Shown in pieces: positions 60,590-64,000 of a DNA stretch of 64,000 bases. The stretch's first letter is position 1, and the number at the start of each line of letters is the position of its first letter. Under the pieces are notes generated by a model. That model ran no database searches, was not told the origin of the DNA, and saw only the letters and a program-made list of their open reading frames with translations. The stretch is taken from positions 34,776-98,775 of the forward strand of contig JAURVB010013868.1 in assembly GCA_033002965.1 (NCBI GenBank), read 5' to 3'. Made by a program: the position numbers and the translations under genes. Source of the DNA: Piper betle. Lineage: Eukaryota; Streptophyta; Magnoliopsida; Piperales; Piperaceae.

Positions 60590-61644
60590 TCATGATCTAT
60601 ACATGATATCCAATGTACAATCCCTCTGAATGCCGTAACAAGCCAACGACTTTCCATCCTCCAGTTTTTGGGACCCAAATCTAAGTTTCATATGGGGGAT
60701 GTCTACATTCATCAGTTGTTTCATTCGCTGCTGAGTCCTGGTATTTACGCTGCCCACAGTTTCGGAGCTGTTAACTTGAAGGACTATGTTGTTGCCATTA
60801 AATGCTCTAATGAATATCTGATCGGGAATAGCAAGCACACTGATTGTCAATCCACATTGAATATCATATGTAGCTAACATTTTCTCGTCGACCAGCCATG
60901 ATAAGCAAGTGTATATTTATCCAATACGGTCTTCAGGTCCTGGACAGTGTACCAAACCATCACTTTGACATCACAAGTTCCTTCGGTTGGCAATTTAATG
61001 ATTATCTTGTACTCCTCAACACATAATTTAACAAGATGCAGACTTGAATCAACTAAAATTCCACAAGACATTAATGTCTGATTGTCATCAAGTCGCTTGC
61101 CATCATAATATAGTATCTGCTGATCCTCAGGAGTCCCTAAGGAGCACTCAATTCTTCACTTGATTGTTCTGATAAGATCGGTAATCTTTGCATGAATGCT
61201 AACAGTCTGCCGAGTGGATGAACTTTTAGCGGAGATATAGAAATGGCTTTGGTACATGTCCAGAACTGAACCATCATGTATCCCATAGCTGTCTAAAGTT
61301 CGATCCTCATCAAGTTGATTTCCAGCCAAGGTCACGGTTAAATGAGAGGCTGGTATTGTTAGGTTTGTCCCACATCAGTCGTAGAGGTTGTTGGTGACTT
61401 GTATATAGGTTAATGGGAAAGCCTTATTCCTTGAGCTAGCTTTTGGATTAAAAGAGGCCCGTGACACCTATTGCGAGTTTCCTTTGGTTGTTTAAAGTCC
61501 CTTTGTGGGGCCCGAAAGGGTCCAAGCTTGGGTACGGGCCTATAAGGGCCCAACAGGTATTCCTTCCCGTTCTTCAACTATGGCTTTTATGTTCCCGGTA
61601 ACATCAGAATTCCTAATGTAACTGAGCTTCAAGAATATCTTAAC
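60590..61644 (-). pseudogene. ubiquitin-like tandem-repeat protein, broken
   Basis: Minus strand. An acceptor TGCAG precedes 61644. Several diverged ubiquitin-like units follow: GNIKAIVEEREGIP then, after a solo LTR, ASHLTVTLAGNQLDEDRTL and DSYGIHDGSVLDM; next EDQQILYYDGKRLDDNQTL and LHLVKL; then KIIIKLPTEGTCDVKV and WYTVQDLKTVLDKY; and last HMKLRFGSQKLEDGKSL with CYGIQRDCTLDIMYRS. These mimic the ubiquitin pattern of I-x-x-KEGIP, Q-x-L-x-GK-x-L-x-D and YNI-x-x-x-S-x-L. Stops (for example TGA after TDLIRTIK) and a frame change near 60880 break it, and no first exon with a start was found. Units lack the conserved Gly-Gly, so it belongs to the polyubiquitin-like, non-processed type. Confidence 0.8.
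61357..61555. mobile_element. solo LTR inside the ubiquitin-like exon
   Basis: 199 bases from TGTTAGGTTTG to GGGCCCAACA, with perfect 5-base duplications GGTAT at 61352-61356 and 61556-61560. It interrupts the codons for EEREGIP. Related in inverse orientation to 58307-58456. Confidence 0.92.
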
Positions 61645-62657
61645 CTGCATGTTTAGTAGAAACTTATAAATAAGAAAATGCGAAAATGAGAAGTCAAGAA
61701 ACCGTTGCACTAGCAAAGTGATTATATCTTGGTTAGCCATTAACTTTGTAGTAGTATTTCATTTGCAGTAAATAAACAAATACCATAGAAGATACACGGA
61801 GTTACGAGAAGGAAATTTGGATGTCAGGATGGATGCCTCTCAAGTAGCCTGTGTTGGGACTAAAGAGCAGAGAAGAATATAGAATCAACTAACTAAACCA
61901 ATTCCATAGGAGCGAACACAGCCTACTACTACATCTGTTAATATTTTGAAGCATAAAATCTCACCATTTTAAAGCAATTCCTGACAAATATGAAAGATCA
62001 AAAGAAAATATTACAATGACATTATCAAAGAATTTTGTATCCATCTAAAAATTTGCCATTATATAAATCCTAGCGTAGGATCCATGTTCCAAAACCCTTT
62101 GGGTAAGGCGTCAGAAGAAGAAGATGTAGCCAAATCACAAGCATTGATTCCATGGAAGTCCGAACAGAACAGAAATAAGGCGAAGATAAAAAAGTTCCAG
62201 GGCAGAGCGACTTGTTAAGGCTCTCTCCATCTCCTTTTCTCGGCTACGGGCATGCAGTGTAGCAAAGATGCCCCTGACTCGCAGTGCTTGTTACGAGATA
62301 AGGGTCAGTAAACTTACCCAAGTGGGGTTAGTATTGTGTGATTGAGAAAGATGGGACAATTAGCGTAAACGGTCTCATTAACTAGGAGAATAATCGGGTC
62401 GGTTTGGTTTGCAACGAATTCCCGAACTAGCAGGCCGAAATGTGACACCGAACCGAACTTGAATTTCTCACTAAACTTAACCAAACCGGGTTATGTCAAC
62501 AATCAAAGTGCACTAGATTCAACATAAATGTGTGAACAATCAAATTGCAATAGCAAGGGTGCCTGAACAAAATTGTAGCTTAATGTTATTATTATGCAAA
62601 ATACATGAGATTCACAAAGACGACGACAATGGGCTTGGCTTGGCAAAGCAAATATGT
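61645..62657. other. intergenic, 3' flank of FBN4
   Basis: No gene recognised. The part from about 62300 to 62657 probably includes the 3' untranslated region of the minus-strand FBN4 gene. Confidence 0.4.
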
Positions 62658-63999
62658 TTAGGAAATCACAAAGACTCTGAGTTCTCCTCTATCCCCCCTT
62701 GTAATGCGAGTATCCACGTCCAAATATGTAACATCGAACTCCCCCATCCCCGTGTTGGAAGGGGGCCTGAATTGATCAGGAAGTCGGGGCACCTCAATTG
62801 GTGGCAACTGCGAAAGGTTTCCTAACGTCTTGATGGACGTCTTCTCAAACGTTATTCTCACCATTGAAGAACCTGCACCATGCCATTTGACATATCATAA
62901 AACGGTGGAAGCACAAACCCGTTATACAATCTTCATTTTTTTTTCTTTTTTTTTTTTGTTTTTCCCTTCCATAGCATGGTATGTATACTATCTTCTAACC
63001 AAGCTAAACCTTATAAAATGACTTTTGCTAAAATCTCTTTCTCTACAATACTTGCTTTGTTCAAAGCTATTCTGTTGCGGAGTATGTAATATAATAGTTT
63101 AGCCAGCCAGCGCAAATTCTATAAAGCCAAAGAACATATAGGAACATGCAAAGAGACGCCATGAGAAAACACCTATGATCTCGAATTTGTGAGCTAGTGT
63201 TGCAGTGATCTCGACAGGCGGGAGCGGCCATGGAGTCCCCAGCTGCAGCTCCACAATGTTATCAAAATCTTTGCTCAATATATCAATCCTCTGAAAGACC
63301 TGCACTTGATATAAGAACAGAGAATCACACTTTCTTCATCATTGTCCAAAACCAAAGAAACAGATCAAATTCCGTGAACAAAGAAACTTTGCCACCACAA
63401 AATTACCTGGCCGAGAGTTATAGGCAGCAACCTTCCGGTCGGGGGCCCTGGCCTGCTCCCGCCAAGCGTCCGAGAAGAGAAGGAGCTGCTATAGATCAAT
63501 TTCCACCTCCCTTGGAGCTTATCAATGTCGGCGGTCAGATCAATAGGGCCCCCAGCAGCCTCGAGCGCCTTGGCAGCTTCATCCGCGCTCTGCAAATCTT
63601 CCTCGCTCGCAGCCAATCCTCGGTTGAGGCCTGAAACAGCAGCCTGACTGAAAATCATATACCAGGTAATCCCTCTCCAAGCTACTTACAAAAAATCTGC
63701 AACTTTATTGACAAGTACTCAAAAAGCAAACCAATTACCAGTAACTTGAGCTTCAACGAAGCTATCAACTCCGACCCACAGATCTCTGGAGACGGCGGCG
63801 GCGGCAGCTCAGGAACGGACGTCTGACCAGAAATCAAGCGAGGAACGAAGCTACTGCGCCGTGGGTTCTTCTTCAGTCCCGGTGACAAGGTGGTTCGGTG
63901 GTGAGGCAGGGAATTGATGAAAGGGGGAGGGAGGGAGTGAGGGGTGGAGGAGGAAGTTGAAAAGAAGAGAGATTGGAGAAGACGAAGAGGCAACGCCAT
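62658..63999 (-). CDS. FBN4: fibrillin 4 / harpin-binding protein (plastid PAP family)
   Basis: Four exons on the minus strand with GT-AG introns: 63739-63999, 63407-63643, 63173-63299, 62658-62872, together 840 nt or 279 residues. FBN4 (PAP6, HrBP1) is a plastoglobule-associated lipocalin-like protein of chloroplasts, involved in plastoquinone distribution and stress tolerance. The N-terminal 70 residues are Ser/Pro/Arg-rich, as expected for a transit peptide. Then come LKLKLL and AAVSGLNRGLAAS, DLTADIDKLQGRWKLIYSS, LGGSRPGPPTGRLLPITLGQ, FQRIDILSKDFDNIVELQLG, WPLPPVEITATLAHKFEI and the typical end TRITRGDRGELRVFVIS. The ATG lies at the window edge, so the promoter is outside. Confidence 0.94.
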
Positions 64000-64000
64000 G

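Overview
This is nuclear DNA of a flowering plant. It is AT-rich, with short exons, long introns, plastid- and spliceosome-related genes, and Ty3/gypsy (Athila-type) and Ty1/copia retrotransposons. The species, and even monocot versus dicot, cannot be fixed by eye. No operons, CRISPR arrays, rRNA or convincing tRNA genes were seen.

Region by region. 0.9-1.6 kb: a complete three-exon minus-strand gene of the plant-specific TIGR01589 family with a G-box-bearing promoter. 2.7-2.9 kb: a MITE copy. 7.4-10.4 kb: a complete two-exon YLS8/DIM1 gene (U5 snRNP thioredoxin-like protein, 142 aa) whose 2.6-kb intron starts with GC, not GT. 11.1-18.1 kb: an Athila-like LTR retrotransposon with perfect CTCAT target duplications, decayed gag, and a pol reduced by one large internal deletion. 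19.6-22.8 kb: an ABCI-type ABC ATPase locus, probably a pseudogene: one exon is present four times in tandem and the Walker B exon is missing. 24.1-32.4 kb: a thirteen-exon CIP7-like (COP1-interacting protein) gene with two single-A shortfalls in exon 10. 34.7-45.1 kb: a decayed DPH6 (diphthine-ammonia ligase with RidA-like domains) copy carrying stops, frameshifts and inserted elements. 46.1-46.6 kb: the last three exons of a ClpR1-like gene, broken. 49.6-51.2 kb: a complete six-exon glycolipid transfer protein gene (202 aa). 52-59.4 kb: an unrecognised coding remnant split by a non-autonomous hAT element, a minisatellite and a full-length dead copia element. 60.6-61.6 kb: a ubiquitin-like-repeat pseudogene interrupted by a solo LTR. 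62.7-64.0 kb: a complete four-exon fibrillin 4 / harpin-binding protein gene (279 aa) at the window edge.

The genes do not form a pathway. The sharp contrast is between intact housekeeping genes (YLS8, GLTP, FBN4, the TIGR01589 gene) and their neighbours, four or five of which are decaying. Many lesions are one-base changes in homopolymers, so assembly error has to be excluded for the CIP7-like gene. The DPH6, ClpR1 and ubiquitin-like loci also carry in-frame stop codons and look truly dead. No new multi-gene system was found. The most interesting structures are the four-fold exon array, the group of GC-type splice donors, an inverted template-switch scar in DPH6, and an insertion whose empty site is preserved by a local duplication.
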